Origin: Lentihominibacter hominis
GTDB lineage: Bacteria; Bacillota; Clostridia; Peptostreptococcales; Anaerovoracaceae
Direction: 5' to 3'
Length of the DNA: 64,000 bases
NCBI RefSeq assembly: GCF_014385065.1
Contig: NZ_JACRTA010000001.1
Location: 558,001-622,000 of the forward strand
A program made the translations under genes and the position numbers. Position 1 is the first letter of the stretch; each line of letters begins with the position of its first letter. The notes beneath the pieces were generated by a model that worked only from the letters and a program-made list of their open reading frames with translations, made no database searches and was not told the origin of the DNA. Below are positions 17,620 to 26,895 of this stretch, one piece after another.

Positions 17620-18549
17620 TTAACTCAGTTTCTCATCTTTCACATCAGCAAGAAACTCAGCCGCTTTATCCATAGCACGTCCAGCTATTTTATCTATACT
17701 TTCTCCATCAACCGTTCCTGCTGCCACCGCCGCCGAAACTATATCTCCGGCTCCCGAAGTGCTTCCAAAAGTTATCATACGCTCCGGTCTCAATATTCCT
17801 TCACAAGAGCCCTCTTTATAATAAAGACCTCCACCCTTTATCGTTATAATAACTTTATGAACCCCGGCTTTACTGAAAAATTCTCCTGCCTCCGAAAGCT
17901 GTTCCTCGCTGAGAACAGTTTCGCCGGTCATAGCCTCTGCTTCCATTCTCCCAGGCATTACGCAGTAAAATCCGGAAACAGCCTCTGCCGCCTTTATACT
18001 GCCCGGCAGATCCGAAGGATCGAAAAACAACTTCTTCCCACTGTCGTTTCCATATTTTTTCGACATATACTCAATGGATTCCTGCGGAATAGTTCCATCT
18101 ATTACTATTATCTCAGCACTTTCAAGTATCTCTTCCTTTTCCTTCAACAATTCAGGAGTGATGTTTTTAAGCACAGCCCGATTACTCCTAAACATCTCTA
18201 TATCTCCCAATATATTAAAAAATTCTACATCTATAGCTGTACTGCCGGGAAAAATCTTGAGGCCATCGGTACCTACTCCCGCCGATTCCAGCTCAGCTTT
18301 CACTGCCATACCAACTGTATCATCCCCCACGGCCGAAATAAATTCCGTATCATATCCCCATGAAGCCAAATTCACGGCAATATTAAAAGCACTGCCGCTG
18401 TTCTTTGCTTTTATATCATCATCTTCTTCATCCCAGCTGGCCTTAGATCCAAATCCTGACTCTCCCATACCTATATGGCTGCTTCCTTCTCTTGGCATTC
18501 TCATTTTTACCCTTACCGTTTCCTTGGCACATCCTATTACTGCAATCAT
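17620..18549 (-). CDS. PfkB-family sugar/nucleoside kinase
   Basis: The protein has 309 residues with a ribokinase fold. The C-terminal signature TFGSTSGAGDIVSAAVA contains the catalytic Asp of the GAGD anion hole. The N-terminal part has GSAFNIAVNLASWGYDTEFI and GDDTVGMAVKAEL, typical substrate-lid and Gly-rich elements. It starts 12 nt after the nucleoside kinase gene, so the two are probably co-transcribed. The pairing suggests salvage of a nucleoside or pentose; pseudouridine kinase is one possibility in this family, but no glycosidase gene is adjacent. The phosphate acceptor is not determinable. Confidence 0.85.
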   Translation of the reverse strand: MIAVIGCAKETVRVKMRMPREGSSHIGMGESGFGSKASWDEEDDDIKAKNSGSAFNIAVNLASWGYDTEFISAVGDDTVGMAVKAELESAGVGTDGLKIFPGSTAIDVEFFNILGDIEMFRSNRAVLKNITPELLKEKEEILESAEIIVIDGTIPQESIEYMSKKYGNDSGKKLFFDPSDLPGSIKAAEAVSGFYCVMPGRMEAEAMTGETVLSEEQLSEAGEFFSKAGVHKVIITIKGGGLYYKEGSCEGILRPERMITFGSTSGAGDIVSAAVAAGTVDGESIDKIAGRAMDKAAEFLADVKDEKLS

Positions 18550-18561
18550 TCTAAAACTCCT

Positions 18562-20226
18562 TTACTCTACAAAAATACTGCCGCCTATAAACTCTCTTAT
18601 AATCGAATTATTTGGTATCGCCCGCTCATCTTCTACAGCATCAAAAAACTCAATAAATTTAAGCAGTCTCACAGCTTCTGCATATTCATGCTGTTCTCTT
18701 CTTACTTCTTTCAAAATAGGTACCGCATATTTCCTCAGAACTGACAGCTCATATGCCAGAGCAGAATTAAAGGTAACATCTGCTTTTATACTGTAAGGAA
18801 ATATATTCTTATCCTCGCCTGCTCTTACCTTTGGCCATTGAGCGATGGTTTCCGCCGCAGAGCTGTTTCTGAATTCATAATCTCTGACTATTCTCCTTAT
18901 CATCCTGCCATCCGTCGTTGTAACTCTGTTATGCCTGTCTATATTGAGCTGAGTAAATGGACTTATATATATCTTAAATTTTTCTCTGTCAGCTATACGT
19001 TCTGTAAGTTTGTCATTCAGTCCGTGTATTCCCTCTATTATGATAGGCTGATGGCGACCGATGGAAGTTATCCTTCTTCCGAAAACCTTAGTGCCTGTCA
19101 TAAAATCAAATTCAGGAAGATCCACCGTCTCTCCGGACAGCAATCTGTTCATATTGTCATTGAACAAGTTTATATCAAGCGCATCAAGATTCTCAAAATT
19201 ATATTGCCCATCATCATCTACCGGAGAATCATGCCTCTCCAGATAATAATCATCAGTCCCCATGTACAGCGGATCCAATCCATTAACCCTGAGCTGCACA
19301 CAAAGACGCTTAGCAAAAGTGGTTTTGCCCGAAGAAGATGGCCCTGCTATCAGAATCATACGTTTTTTCTCTTTTGTAATCATATCTGCTATCTCGGCAA
19401 TCTTTTTTTCATGAAGAGCTTCTGACAATAATATCAGATCCTTAGCCTTACCGCCCTTTATACTGTCATTGAGATCCGGCACATAAGACAGTCCCAGAAG
19501 CCGATGCCACTTTTTTGATTCGGCAAAAGCCCTGTATATGTTTTTGTCATCCACAAAAGCAGGTACTTTGTCAGGCTCTGAAGGCTGCGGAAATCTAAGC
19601 AGCACACCTCTTCCATACTTTATCAGTTGAAAAATACTGATATATCTTGTAGATGGCACCATAAGTCCGTAAAAAAAGTTTCTATACCCCTGTATACTAT
19701 AAAATTTAGCTTTTCTGATATCTGTAGATTCCCTAAGAAGTCTGGCTTTCTCAAGATAATTATATTTTTCCCACAGTTCTATAGCCTGCTTGCGGTCGTA
19801 TACTTCTCTTATTATGGGGATATCCTCTTCTGCAAGCTGTCTCATTCTCTTTTCAATATCTTTTACCTGTTCTTCTGTTATGGGCGGTTTAACTTCGATC
19901 TCCGTATACAGGCCCTTATTCAAAGAGTTCTCAATCTTTACAGGAACATCTCCCATCACATCCCTCACCGCTTTAAGATACATAAGAGACAGGCTGTTCT
20001 GATATGCCAGATCAGCACTGTGATTCCTTATATCCAAAAATTCAATATAAGAATCTTTTTGTACATTAAATGTAAGTTCTTCATATTTACCGTTTACTCT
20101 GGCTAAAAGAACCGTGTACGGCAGCACAGATTTGAATTCACGAACCAGATCTTCCAATACAACAGGTTCTGCCTTTGTTATCTCCCGATAGCCCTCACCG
20201 GATATCGTCTTTAACATAATTCTCAT
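18562..20226 (-). CDS. Nucleoside kinase (uridine kinase-like) with N-terminal TGS/ThrRS-like region
   Basis: The protein has 554 residues. The C-terminal half is a uridine kinase/phosphoribulokinase domain with P-loop IAGPSSSGKTTFAKRL (about residue 290), TDDYYLERHDSP, the substrate-binding region LDALDINLFNDNMNRLLSGE and PIIIEGIHGLND. The N-terminal half holds a TGS-like beta-grasp and a segment resembling the ThrRS/AlaRS second additional domain. This domain combination is widespread in Clostridia. It phosphorylates uridine or cytidine by family inference. The start MRIML is 6 nt after GGGG. Confidence 0.9.
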   Translation of the reverse strand: MRIMLKTISGEGYREITKAEPVVLEDLVREFKSVLPYTVLLARVNGKYEELTFNVQKDSYIEFLDIRNHSADLAYQNSLSLMYLKAVRDVMGDVPVKIENSLNKGLYTEIEVKPPITEEQVKDIEKRMRQLAEEDIPIIREVYDRKQAIELWEKYNYLEKARLLRESTDIRKAKFYSIQGYRNFFYGLMVPSTRYISIFQLIKYGRGVLLRFPQPSEPDKVPAFVDDKNIYRAFAESKKWHRLLGLSYVPDLNDSIKGGKAKDLILLSEALHEKKIAEIADMITKEKKRMILIAGPSSSGKTTFAKRLCVQLRVNGLDPLYMGTDDYYLERHDSPVDDDGQYNFENLDALDINLFNDNMNRLLSGETVDLPEFDFMTGTKVFGRRITSIGRHQPIIIEGIHGLNDKLTERIADREKFKIYISPFTQLNIDRHNRVTTTDGRMIRRIVRDYEFRNSSAAETIAQWPKVRAGEDKNIFPYSIKADVTFNSALAYELSVLRKYAVPILKEVRREQHEYAEAVRLLKFIEFFDAVEDERAIPNNSIIREFIGGSIFVE

Positions 20227-20361
20227 ATATTACCCCTTTGATGCCCGACATCATTTGTGACACAAAATATATCTAGTAGTATATCATATGCACCAAAGAA
20301 AAACCACAGGACTGTACACTGCTTTTATCCGACCTGTTTCTGTTATTTACAGCAACTCAGA

Positions 20362-20637
20362 TTAATCTTCAGAAGATTCTTCGTTTCCGACATCATTTGC
20401 TTTCCCGCGATGACGGAGCAAATCAAACATCAATCTCATTTCTTTTTCGTGAAGAGTCACACCTCTGGACATATGACTATGATCAGGGGCCCAGTCTCTT
20501 ATATCATATTTGGGAGCTGAGCCATTCCAACTTACCAGATTCAACTCCTTATTCCATCCGGTTGAATACGATGCAATCACCCCTATCTTCTCAACGATAT
20601 CAAAAAATATCTCCCTGTTAAAATCATTCCCACTCAT
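20362..20637 (-). CDS. YdbC-family PC4-like DNA-binding protein
   Basis: The protein has 91 residues. ASYSTGWNKELNLVSWNG and PKYDIRDWAPDHSHMSRGVT are the hallmark of the YdbC family, which has the fold of the eukaryotic coactivator PC4 and binds single-stranded DNA. The ATG at 20637 sits 7 nt after GGAG; an in-frame Met further upstream lacks a site. A 135-nt spacer separates it from the nucleoside kinase. Its role in the cell is not established. Confidence 0.87.
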   Translation of the reverse strand: MSGNDFNREIFFDIVEKIGVIASYSTGWNKELNLVSWNGSAPKYDIRDWAPDHSHMSRGVTLHEKEMRLMFDLLRHRGKANDVGNEESSED

Positions 20638-20748
20638 TACCATTCTCCTTTTGTTTAAAAAACCCAATACTTAAGACTTCCCTTTTGTTTTTCAGCTAAG
20701 TCAGCTTAAATGTTTTTTCATTAGCAGACTTATATTATGTAAAACAAT

Positions 20749-20787
20749 ATTTATGTTATAAAATATAACATAAATGTAAATTTATGT
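20749..20787. promoter_or_regulatory. Nested inverted repeats of ACATAAA/TTTATGT half-sites
   Basis: A perfect inverted repeat with 12-bp arms and a 3-nt centre (20749-20775) overlaps a second, ACATAAA-N6-TTTATGT (20768-20787). Three half-sites are thus in alternating orientation between the YdbC gene and the aminotransferase terminator. The position upstream of the YdbC gene suggests an operator. The same ACATAAA-N6-TTTATGT form recurs at 52119-52138. Confidence 0.45.
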
Positions 20788-20807
20788 CAATAACATCCAA
20801 TAAAATA

Positions 20808-20839
20808 TGGCAGGAAAATGTTTAAAAACTTTCCTGCCG
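20808..20839 (-). terminator. Intrinsic terminator after the aminotransferase gene
   Basis: GGCAGGAAA/TTTCCTGCC stem with an 11-nt loop, followed on the minus strand by an AT-rich tract with several T. It begins 17 nt after the stop codon. Confidence 0.65.
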
Positions 20840-20855
20840 CCATATAATTATATTT

Positions 20856-22088
20856 TTACATTGCCGCTTTTATCATGGCCGGTATCCTTCTGCACTTTTC
20901 TTCTGAAATAGATGCAACAGAAACCCTTAGCCCCTTTGCCAAAGGAACTATAAACAGCCCTTGTTTTTCCAGCTTAGCACTTATCTCGTCAGGATTATCA
21001 CACGGAATGGATACGAAAAAACCCGCATCAAAAGGCACTGTTTCCAAATCAACTTTTGCAGCCTCCTCCTCAAAAGCTCTCCCTCTGTCCAAAAGCATAT
21101 TTCTGTAATAAGCTCTTTCTTCGTTTACTTTCCGCAGAAGACTTTCATCGCTGTATATTCTGGAAAGTATCACCTGAGCCACTTTAGCACTGTTGGACCA
21201 TGAACCTCTTGAAGAATACTCACAGACACGCCTGAATTCATCAGAGATATCCTTGGTTGCTGCCATGCAGATCATCGCTCCGCATCTGGTACCATAAAGA
21301 GTGTATGTCTTGGAAAGACTGTATGCTATTATCGGAAGAACATTTTCCGGAAGCTTTTCCAGCTTAGGCAAAAATTTTCTGTATTCCTCTTCATCGCCTG
21401 CAAAATCTATATATGCGGCATCTATCACAAGCGCTATAGCTTTGCCCCTCTGAGCGGTCTCGGTCAAAACTCCCACCACCTTATCCCAGTCTTCAGGGGT
21501 AAGAGAATAACCCGTCGGATTATGTGCCGGCGTATTAAGTATAATTACAAGGCTTTCCTGATCCTCAAGAAGTCTTACAGCAGTCTCTTTCAAAGACTCA
21601 TAATTGAACTTCCTGTCATCTGTAAAAAGTGAAAAAGTCTCGATACTTCTTCCTATTTCTCCGGCAATAGTATTATACGGAGCCCAATGCCAGTCCGAAG
21701 TTATTATTTTATCTCCCGGTTCTGAATAATTGGCCATAACGTTTCTAAGCGCTCCTGTACCCCCCGGAGTTGCCACCGCCTCAGTAAAACTCTTTGGCTG
21801 AAAAGATCCAAACGCTGCCTTTTTAACCGCTTCCCTGAATGCAGGAATTCCGCCTATAGGCGCATAATCAGCATAATCGGCAGGATCCATATCTCTAAAC
21901 ACTTTATCTACCGATGACAGCACTATCAGATTGCCCTCATCGTCAAGAAGAGATCCTATAGTAGCATTTATAACTTTATCTGCGCCTTTTTCGGCAATCA
22001 TTTTTTTTGCTCTGTTACTTATACCGAAAATTTTATCCTCTAACGGTATATTCCTTTCGTTCTTTCTGGCCAAAATATATTCTGACAC
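20856..22088 (-). CDS. PLP-dependent aminotransferase, class I/II
   Basis: The protein has 410 residues and a GTG start 8 nt after GAGG. Fold-type I landmarks: ATPGGTGALRNVMAN (phosphate site), NTPAHNPTGYSLTPEDW (the conserved Asn), VIDAAYIDFAG (the Asp that pairs with the pyridine N) and IAYSLSKTYTLYGTRCGAM (Schiff-base Lys and the phosphate Arg). It most resembles aspartate/aromatic aminotransferases of Clostridia; the amino donor cannot be told. It is divergent from the M23 gene and has its own terminator, so it is probably monocistronic. Confidence 0.88.
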   Translation of the reverse strand: MSEYILARKNERNIPLEDKIFGISNRAKKMIAEKGADKVINATIGSLLDDEGNLIVLSSVDKVFRDMDPADYADYAPIGGIPAFREAVKKAAFGSFQPKSFTEAVATPGGTGALRNVMANYSEPGDKIITSDWHWAPYNTIAGEIGRSIETFSLFTDDRKFNYESLKETAVRLLEDQESLVIILNTPAHNPTGYSLTPEDWDKVVGVLTETAQRGKAIALVIDAAYIDFAGDEEEYRKFLPKLEKLPENVLPIIAYSLSKTYTLYGTRCGAMICMAATKDISDEFRRVCEYSSRGSWSNSAKVAQVILSRIYSDESLLRKVNEERAYYRNMLLDRGRAFEEEAAKVDLETVPFDAGFFVSIPCDNPDEISAKLEKQGLFIVPLAKGLRVSVASISEEKCRRIPAMIKAAM

Positions 22089-22241
22089 GTTAAATCACCT
22101 CTGTTATTCCAAAATTTCAAACTGTTTGCCCTTGCGGAGCCGCTAAAAACATATGGGCTCATTATATCATAATTACAAGTAATTAGCAGTATTAATTTTC
22201 CTTTATCTGTCGATACTACGTTTATAGGAGGTGAGACGTAC

Positions 22242-22904
22242 ATGAGACAGGATAGAAAGCAAAAAGACAAACCGGCCATAGCTTTAGTTCTGTGCTTTTG
22301 TCTGATGGCACTCGTTTCCGTTTTCGTCGTAAAGGCAAACATCGACAAGATAAAAGACAATATGCAGAGTAATAAAGCGGCAGACGTTGTAAAAGAAAAA
22401 GCCGTTGATGAAAATGAGGAAACGAATACCAATATCGTAGACAGTCGGGATAATTCCGCAGCCGACGGCAACAACAGCGACTCTTCAACAGACACAGAAT
22501 ATATTGTTCCCATTACAGGCGATATTATCATGGACTTTTCCATGGATATGCCTATATATCAAAAAACCCTTGACCAATACATGACCCACAGCGGACTTGA
22601 TATTGCGGCCCCTGTGGGAACCGCCGTAAACGCCTGCGCCGGCGGAACAGTCACAAGAATAGAAGAAGATGACAAGCTGGGTATCATAGTTGAGATAAAT
22701 CACGGAAACGATACTTTGTCCGTATACGGAAATCTGGCCAAAAAAGGCCTTATAGAGCTGGGCGAAATAGTTTCCAAAGGAGATCCCATCGGTCAGGTGG
22801 GACAGACATCACTATTCGAATTTGAAGAGGAGGAACATCTTCATTTTGAAATGCGCAAAGGCGGAGAACCCACAGATCCCAGAGATTATATAAAAGGACT
22901 GTAA
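22242..22904 (+). CDS. M23 (LytM) peptidase-domain membrane protein, SpoIIQ-like
   Basis: The protein has 220 residues. A single membrane segment (about 11-31) is followed by an acidic, Asn/Asp-rich linker and an M23 domain from about residue 86. The metal ligands are intact: H116 and D120 in THSGLD, and H199/H201 in EHLHFEM. Size and topology match clostridial SpoIIQ, which keeps the zinc site and pairs with SpoIIIAH across the forespore-engulfing membranes. No sporulation gene is next to it, so a general cell-wall endopeptidase is the alternative. Confidence 0.75.
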   Translation: MRQDRKQKDKPAIALVLCFCLMALVSVFVVKANIDKIKDNMQSNKAADVVKEKAVDENEETNTNIVDSRDNSAADGNNSDSSTDTEYIVPITGDIIMDFSMDMPIYQKTLDQYMTHSGLDIAAPVGTAVNACAGGTVTRIEEDDKLGIIVEINHGNDTLSVYGNLAKKGLIELGEIVSKGDPIGQVGQTSLFEFEEEEHLHFEMRKGGEPTDPRDYIKGL

Positions 22905-22920
22905 CCGGACTACAGATCAT

Positions 22921-22957
22921 AACCCGGCCCAAGGAAAATACTCTGCCGGGTTTTGTT
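22921..22957 (+). terminator. Intrinsic terminator after the M23 gene
   Basis: AACCCGGC/GCCGGGTT stem with a 17-nt loop followed by TTGTTTT, 17 nt downstream of the stop codon. Confidence 0.8.
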
Positions 22958-22969
22958 TTCACCAGAACC

Positions 22970-22997
22970 TTGACAAACACTGTAATAAGGCTATAAT
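22970..22997 (+). promoter_or_regulatory. Promoter of the TPP riboswitch-thiC unit
   Basis: -35 TTGACA (22970-22975), 16-bp spacer, -10 TATAAT (22992-22997): consensus hexamers. Transcription should begin about 23004, shortly before the aptamer. Confidence 0.85.
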
Positions 22998-23014
22998 TAA
23001 CACATAAACTTAAT

Positions 23015-23095
23015 ATGGGGAGCTTGTGAGACAGGCTGAGAGGAAGCAAAAGCTTCGACCCATGAACCTGATGTGGATAATGCCAACGTAGGAAT
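23015..23095 (+). promoter_or_regulatory. TPP riboswitch (THI box) aptamer
   Basis: The conserved blocks are present in order: GGGGAGC, then ACAGGCTGAGAGGAAGC, GACCCATGAACCTGATGTGG, and GATAATGCCAACGTAGGAA. These are the pyrimidine- and pyrophosphate-binding halves of the thiamine pyrophosphate aptamer. It is followed by an intrinsic terminator before thiC, so TPP binding should stop transcription. Confidence 0.96.
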
Positions 23096-23133
23096 ATTGA
23101 TATGTATTTTGCATATTTAGATATGTTTATTAC

Positions 23134-23169
23134 AAAAGTGTATGTACCTCAGGTATATACACTTTTTTC
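23134..23169 (+). terminator. Expression-platform terminator of the TPP riboswitch
   Basis: AAGTGTATGTACC/GGTATATACACTT hairpin with a TCA loop followed by TTTTTC, between the aptamer and the thiC ribosome site. Expected to form when TPP is bound. Confidence 0.88.
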
Positions 23170-23193
23170 TATCCACAGAGCCAATAGGAGGTA

Positions 23194-24504
23194 GTGATGA
23201 ATTATACAACGCAAATGGATGCCGCAAGAAAAGGAATATTGACTCCGCAGATGGAGACAGTTGCAAAAAAGGAAAACATGCCGGTAGATAAACTTCGTGG
23301 ACTAGTTGCCGAGGGAAAAGCAGTAATATGTGCCAACAAAAATCATAAATGCCTTGATCCTGAAGGAATAGGCAGCATGCTGAGAACAAAAATAAATGTA
23401 AACCTCGGCGTCTCACGTGACTGTAAGGATTATGACATAGAAATGCAAAAAGTTATGAAAGCTGTAGATATGGGAGCTGAGGCCATCATGGATCTGTCAA
23501 GCCACGGAAATACTCAGCCATTTAGACAAAGACTTACTTCTGAATGCCCGGTGATGATAGGAACTGTCCCGGTATATGACAGCGTTATCCACTATCAGAG
23601 GGATCTTTCCACTCTTACAGCAAAGGATTTTATAGATGTCATTCGGCTTCACGCAGAAGATGGTGTGGACTTTGTTACTCTTCACTGCGGCATCACCAGA
23701 AAAACCATTGATCAGATCAGAACACACAAAAGAAAAACAAACATTGTAAGCAGAGGCGGAAGTCTGGTATTTGCATGGATGTCTATGACGGGTGAAGAAA
23801 ATCCATTCTACGAATACTACGATGAAATCCTTGATATATGTGAAAAGTATGATGTGACCATTTCTCTGGGAGATGCCTGCCGTCCAGGATGTCTTGCCGA
23901 TGCCACTGACGTATGCCAGATAGAAGAGCTTGTCCGTCTCGGAGAGCTTACAAAACGTGCATGGGATCATAACGTGCAGGTAATGGTGGAAGGCCCGGGT
24001 CATGTTCCGCTCGACCAGATTGCCGCCAATATGAAAATCCAGCAAACCATCTGTATGGGAGCACCTTTCTATGTTCTGGGACCATTAGTTACCGATATAG
24101 CAATGGGACATGATCATATAACAGCTGCCATAGGAGGCGCTGTCGCAGCAATGAACGGGGCAGCATTTTTATGTTATGTTACTCCTGCAGAACATCTGGC
24201 TCTGCCTGATGTTGATGATGTAAGAGAAGGAATCATAGCCTCAAAGATAGCCGCTCATTCAGCTGACATCGCAAAGGGAATCCAGGGAGCAAGAGATATA
24301 GATGACCGCATGAGTGATGCCAGAAGAAACCTTGACTGGGACGAGCAGTTCAGATGTGCGCTGGATCCTGAAAAGGCCAAAGCAATACGTGACAGCAGAA
24401 GCCCTGAAGAAGATCACAGTGATACATGTAGTATGTGCGGCAAATTCTGCGCTGTACGAAGTATGAATAAAGCACTGTCAGGAGAATACATAGACATTCT
24501 TTAA
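23194..24504 (+). CDS. thiC: Phosphomethylpyrimidine synthase ThiC
   Basis: The protein has 436 residues. This radical SAM enzyme rearranges 5-aminoimidazole ribotide to HMP-P, the pyrimidine half of thiamine. Family blocks include [56 protein letters not shown] and [17 protein letters not shown]. The C-terminal cluster motif is C412-x2-C415-x3-C419 (CSMCGKFC), one residue tighter than the CX2CX4C of E. coli ThiC; I believe this short form is usual in Clostridia. The N-terminal extension of proteobacterial ThiC is absent. No other thi gene is adjacent. Confidence 0.97.
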   Translation: MMNYTTQMDAARKGILTPQMETVAKKENMPVDKLRGLVAEGKAVICANKNHKCLDPEGIGSMLRTKINVNLGVSRDCKDYDIEMQKVMKAVDMGAEAIMDLSSHGNTQPFRQRLTSECPVMIGTVPVYDSVIHYQRDLSTLTAKDFIDVIRLHAEDGVDFVTLHCGITRKTIDQIRTHKRKTNIVSRGGSLVFAWMSMTGEENPFYEYYDEILDICEKYDVTISLGDACRPGCLADATDVCQIEELVRLGELTKRAWDHNVQVMVEGPGHVPLDQIAANMKIQQTICMGAPFYVLGPLVTDIAMGHDHITAAIGGAVAAMNGAAFLCYVTPAEHLALPDVDDVREGIIASKIAAHSADIAKGIQGARDIDDRMSDARRNLDWDEQFRCALDPEKAKAIRDSRSPEEDHSDTCSMCGKFCAVRSMNKALSGEYIDIL

Positions 24505-24521
24505 GTATTATTCTAAAATTG

Positions 24522-24558
24522 AAAAGACAGTGAATTCTTTACCGGATCCACTGTCTTT
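24522..24558 (+). terminator. Terminator between convergent thiC and trmB
   Basis: AAAGACAGTG/CACTGTCTTT stem with a 16-nt loop. It follows thiC and, with A-tracts on both sides, may also serve the convergent trmB operon. Confidence 0.7.
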
Positions 24559-24603
24559 CAATCTTTAAAGGGGATAAAAAATCTTCAATTCATAATCCCT
24601 AAA

Positions 24604-25236
24604 TTATACTATTATTTTTACGTAATTTATATTCTTTCCTCTGCCGCTGAACTTGTCCTCATATTCCGTGGTAATATCTTTTGATGGGTATTCACTGCTG
24701 TGGAGATCACGGGTCTGTTCCGCTATTTCATACCCTGCAGAGTCTATTTCCTCAAGAGTAAAGTCGTATAAATAATCATTGTCCGTCTTAAACTCTATGA
24801 AACCTCCTTTTTTAAGAGCCCATCCGTAATCTTTAAGACGATCTCTGTGAGTAAGCCTTCTTTTAGCATGCCTCGCCTTTGGCCACGGATCACTGAAATT
24901 CAGATATATTCCCGACAGTTGTCCTTCATCAAAAAACTCATCCATACTGTGAACGAATGTCAACATGAATTTAAGATTTGATACATTTTCCTGCCCGGCC
25001 GCTTTTTCAAGCGCCCGCAATATCACCGTTTCCTGTCCTTCTATGGCAATAAAATCCGAATCGGGATGTTCCATGGCTTTCTTCAATATAAACTGACCTT
25101 TGCCGCAGCCGATTTCCAGAAAAAGCGGTCTGTCGCCTGCAAAATAATTCTTACTGCCGCCACTCGGTTTTTCTATCATATACATACTGCACTCTTGCAG
25201 TCTTTTATCAAGATCTTTGGCTTTTCTCTGTCTCAT
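24604..25236 (-). CDS. trmB: tRNA (guanine-N7-)-methyltransferase TrmB
   Basis: The protein has 210 residues. It methylates G46 of the tRNA variable loop with SAM. LFLEIGCGKGQFILKKAMEH is the SAM-binding motif I. YLNFSDPWPKARHAKRRLTH is the TrmB signature with the catalytic DPW region, and FKTDNDYLYDFTLEEI follows. It is the last gene of the aroD-ecf operon, 10 nt after ecfT. Confidence 0.97.
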   Translation of the reverse strand: MRQRKAKDLDKRLQECSMYMIEKPSGGSKNYFAGDRPLFLEIGCGKGQFILKKAMEHPDSDFIAIEGQETVILRALEKAAGQENVSNLKFMLTFVHSMDEFFDEGQLSGIYLNFSDPWPKARHAKRRLTHRDRLKDYGWALKKGGFIEFKTDNDYLYDFTLEEIDSAGYEIAEQTRDLHSSEYPSKDITTEYEDKFSGRGKNINYVKIIV

Positions 25237-25246
25237 TGCCGTTCCT

Positions 25247-26047
25247 TTAAAGCATTATCCTTTCCAAAATTATAAGTCCGATAAACACGATAAATATTGC
25301 CGATGCGACAAAGTCTCCGCTTCTCAGCTTCATGCCGTTCATACGTGTTCTTTTGATATCTCCGCCGTAACATCTTGCCTCCATAGCCATTGCCAGATCC
25401 TGAGCTATCCTGAAAGCACTTATGAATAACGGTACCAGTATAGGCACAAGAGCCTTGGCCCTTCTTATTATATTGCCGCTTTCAAAGTCAGCTCCCCTCG
25501 CCTGCTGCGCCTTCATTATTTTATCGGTCTCTTCCAGCAGAGTAGGTATAAACCTAAGCGCTATAGTCATCATCATCGCCAACTCATGAGCAGGAAGTCC
25601 TATTTTTTTGAAGGGTGAAAGAAGTGCTTCTATACCATCAGTAAGACTTATGGGCTTAGTTGTAAGGGTGAGAAGAGAAGATCCTATTATCAGAAGCACC
25701 AGCCTGACAGCCATAAATACAGCAGTCCTCAATCCCTCCCGCGTTATAGTCAGAAACCCTAAGGAAACCAACACCTCGCCTTTTATCATAAACATATTGA
25801 TGATAAAAGTAAAAGATATTATCAAAAATACGGGTTTGAGACCCCGCAAAATAAATTTCAGAGGAACTTTTGATACTGCAATCACCACAGCAAGTCCCAC
25901 GAAAGCAACTGCAAATCCCAGAAAATCATCTACTACAAAAAGGGATACGATATAAAGAAGTGTCGCCATTATCTTTACTCTCGGATCCAGTTTATGTACA
26001 TACGAGTTTCCGGGATAATATTGTCCAAGGGTTATATCTCTTATCAT
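25247..26047 (-). CDS. ecfT: ECF transporter transmembrane subunit EcfT
   Basis: The protein has 266 residues with 5-6 membrane segments. The coupling-helix motifs are KAQQARGADF (about 190-200) and AMEARCYGGD, the ARG and ARC-type elements that dock on the ATPases. N-terminal YYPGNSYVHKLDPRVKI is typical. Together with EcfA1 and EcfA2 it forms the shared energising module of group II ECF vitamin and metal transporters. The 5' end overlaps ecfA2 by 4 nt. Confidence 0.96.
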   Translation of the reverse strand: MIRDITLGQYYPGNSYVHKLDPRVKIMATLLYIVSLFVVDDFLGFAVAFVGLAVVIAVSKVPLKFILRGLKPVFLIISFTFIINMFMIKGEVLVSLGFLTITREGLRTAVFMAVRLVLLIIGSSLLTLTTKPISLTDGIEALLSPFKKIGLPAHELAMMMTIALRFIPTLLEETDKIMKAQQARGADFESGNIIRRAKALVPILVPLFISAFRIAQDLAMAMEARCYGGDIKRTRMNGMKLRSGDFVASAIFIVFIGLIILERIML

Positions 26048-26895
26048 TTTTTTAAAACCTTTGCTATTTCATCTGCAGCCTCGTCCATAGTAAGGCATAC
26101 CGAATTTATATCCATTCCGGCTCTTTTCAGCCTCATGGTGATTTCCATAGAATCAGGAAGCGCCAGCCCCATATTCCTAAGCTCGTTTTCCCGCAGGAAA
26201 ACTTCCGCCGGGGGTCCTTCCATAGCGACCTTCCCGCAATCCATTACGATTACTTTATCGGACATTCTGGCTATATCATTCATGTTATGTGAAACAAGAA
26301 ATATTATATTTCGTTCCGTCTCATGTATATTTTTCACCATATTAAGTATATCCGCATGAGCCCTCGGATTCAGACCTGCTGTAGGTTCATCCAGTATCAA
26401 TATCTCGGGCTTCATTGCTATAACTCCTGCTATTGCCACACGCCTCTTTTGGCCTCCGGATAAATCAAAAGGGGATACATTTTTCACTTTATCATAATCC
26501 AGTCCCACCAGTTCGATAGCTTCTTTCACTCTCTCATCAGTCTCTTCCTGGGACAGTCCCAAATTATTAGGCCCAAAAGCCACATCTTTGGCCACTGTTT
26601 CTTCAAAAAGCTGATATTCGGGATACTGAAATACCAGACCTATTTTACGTCGTATATCTCTCATAATAACGCCGTCTGCTGTGATATCAGTATCTCCAAT
26701 TATGATCGATCCCGTCTTCGGCTTTAAAAGACCGTTTAAATGCTGCACCAGAGTAGACTTCCCAGATCCGGTATGACCTATTATTCCAACAAGCTGCCCA
26801 TCCTCCGCTTTGAAATTCACATCTTCCAGCGCCACCGATTCATGCGGCAGCCCCTCACTGTATATATGAGTCAATCCTTTTACTTCTATCGACAT
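26044..26895 (-). CDS. ecfA2: ECF transporter ATPase EcfA2
   Basis: The protein has 283 residues. Walker A GHTGSGKSTLVQHLNGL, Q-loop FQYPEYQLFEETV, signature LSGGQKRRVAIAGV, Walker B EILILDEPTAGL and switch His in VSHNMND are all present. The YPEYQLFEETV segment is the EcfA2-type Q-loop. The C-terminal extension mediates dimerisation in this family. It overlaps ecfA1 by 10 nt. Confidence 0.96.
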   Translation of the reverse strand: MSIEVKGLTHIYSEGLPHESVALEDVNFKAEDGQLVGIIGHTGSGKSTLVQHLNGLLKPKTGSIIIGDTDITADGVIMRDIRRKIGLVFQYPEYQLFEETVAKDVAFGPNNLGLSQEETDERVKEAIELVGLDYDKVKNVSPFDLSGGQKRRVAIAGVIAMKPEILILDEPTAGLNPRAHADILNMVKNIHETERNIIFLVSHNMNDIARMSDKVIVMDCGKVAMEGPPAEVFLRENELRNMGLALPDSMEITMRLKRAGMDINSVCLTMDEAADEIAKVLKK

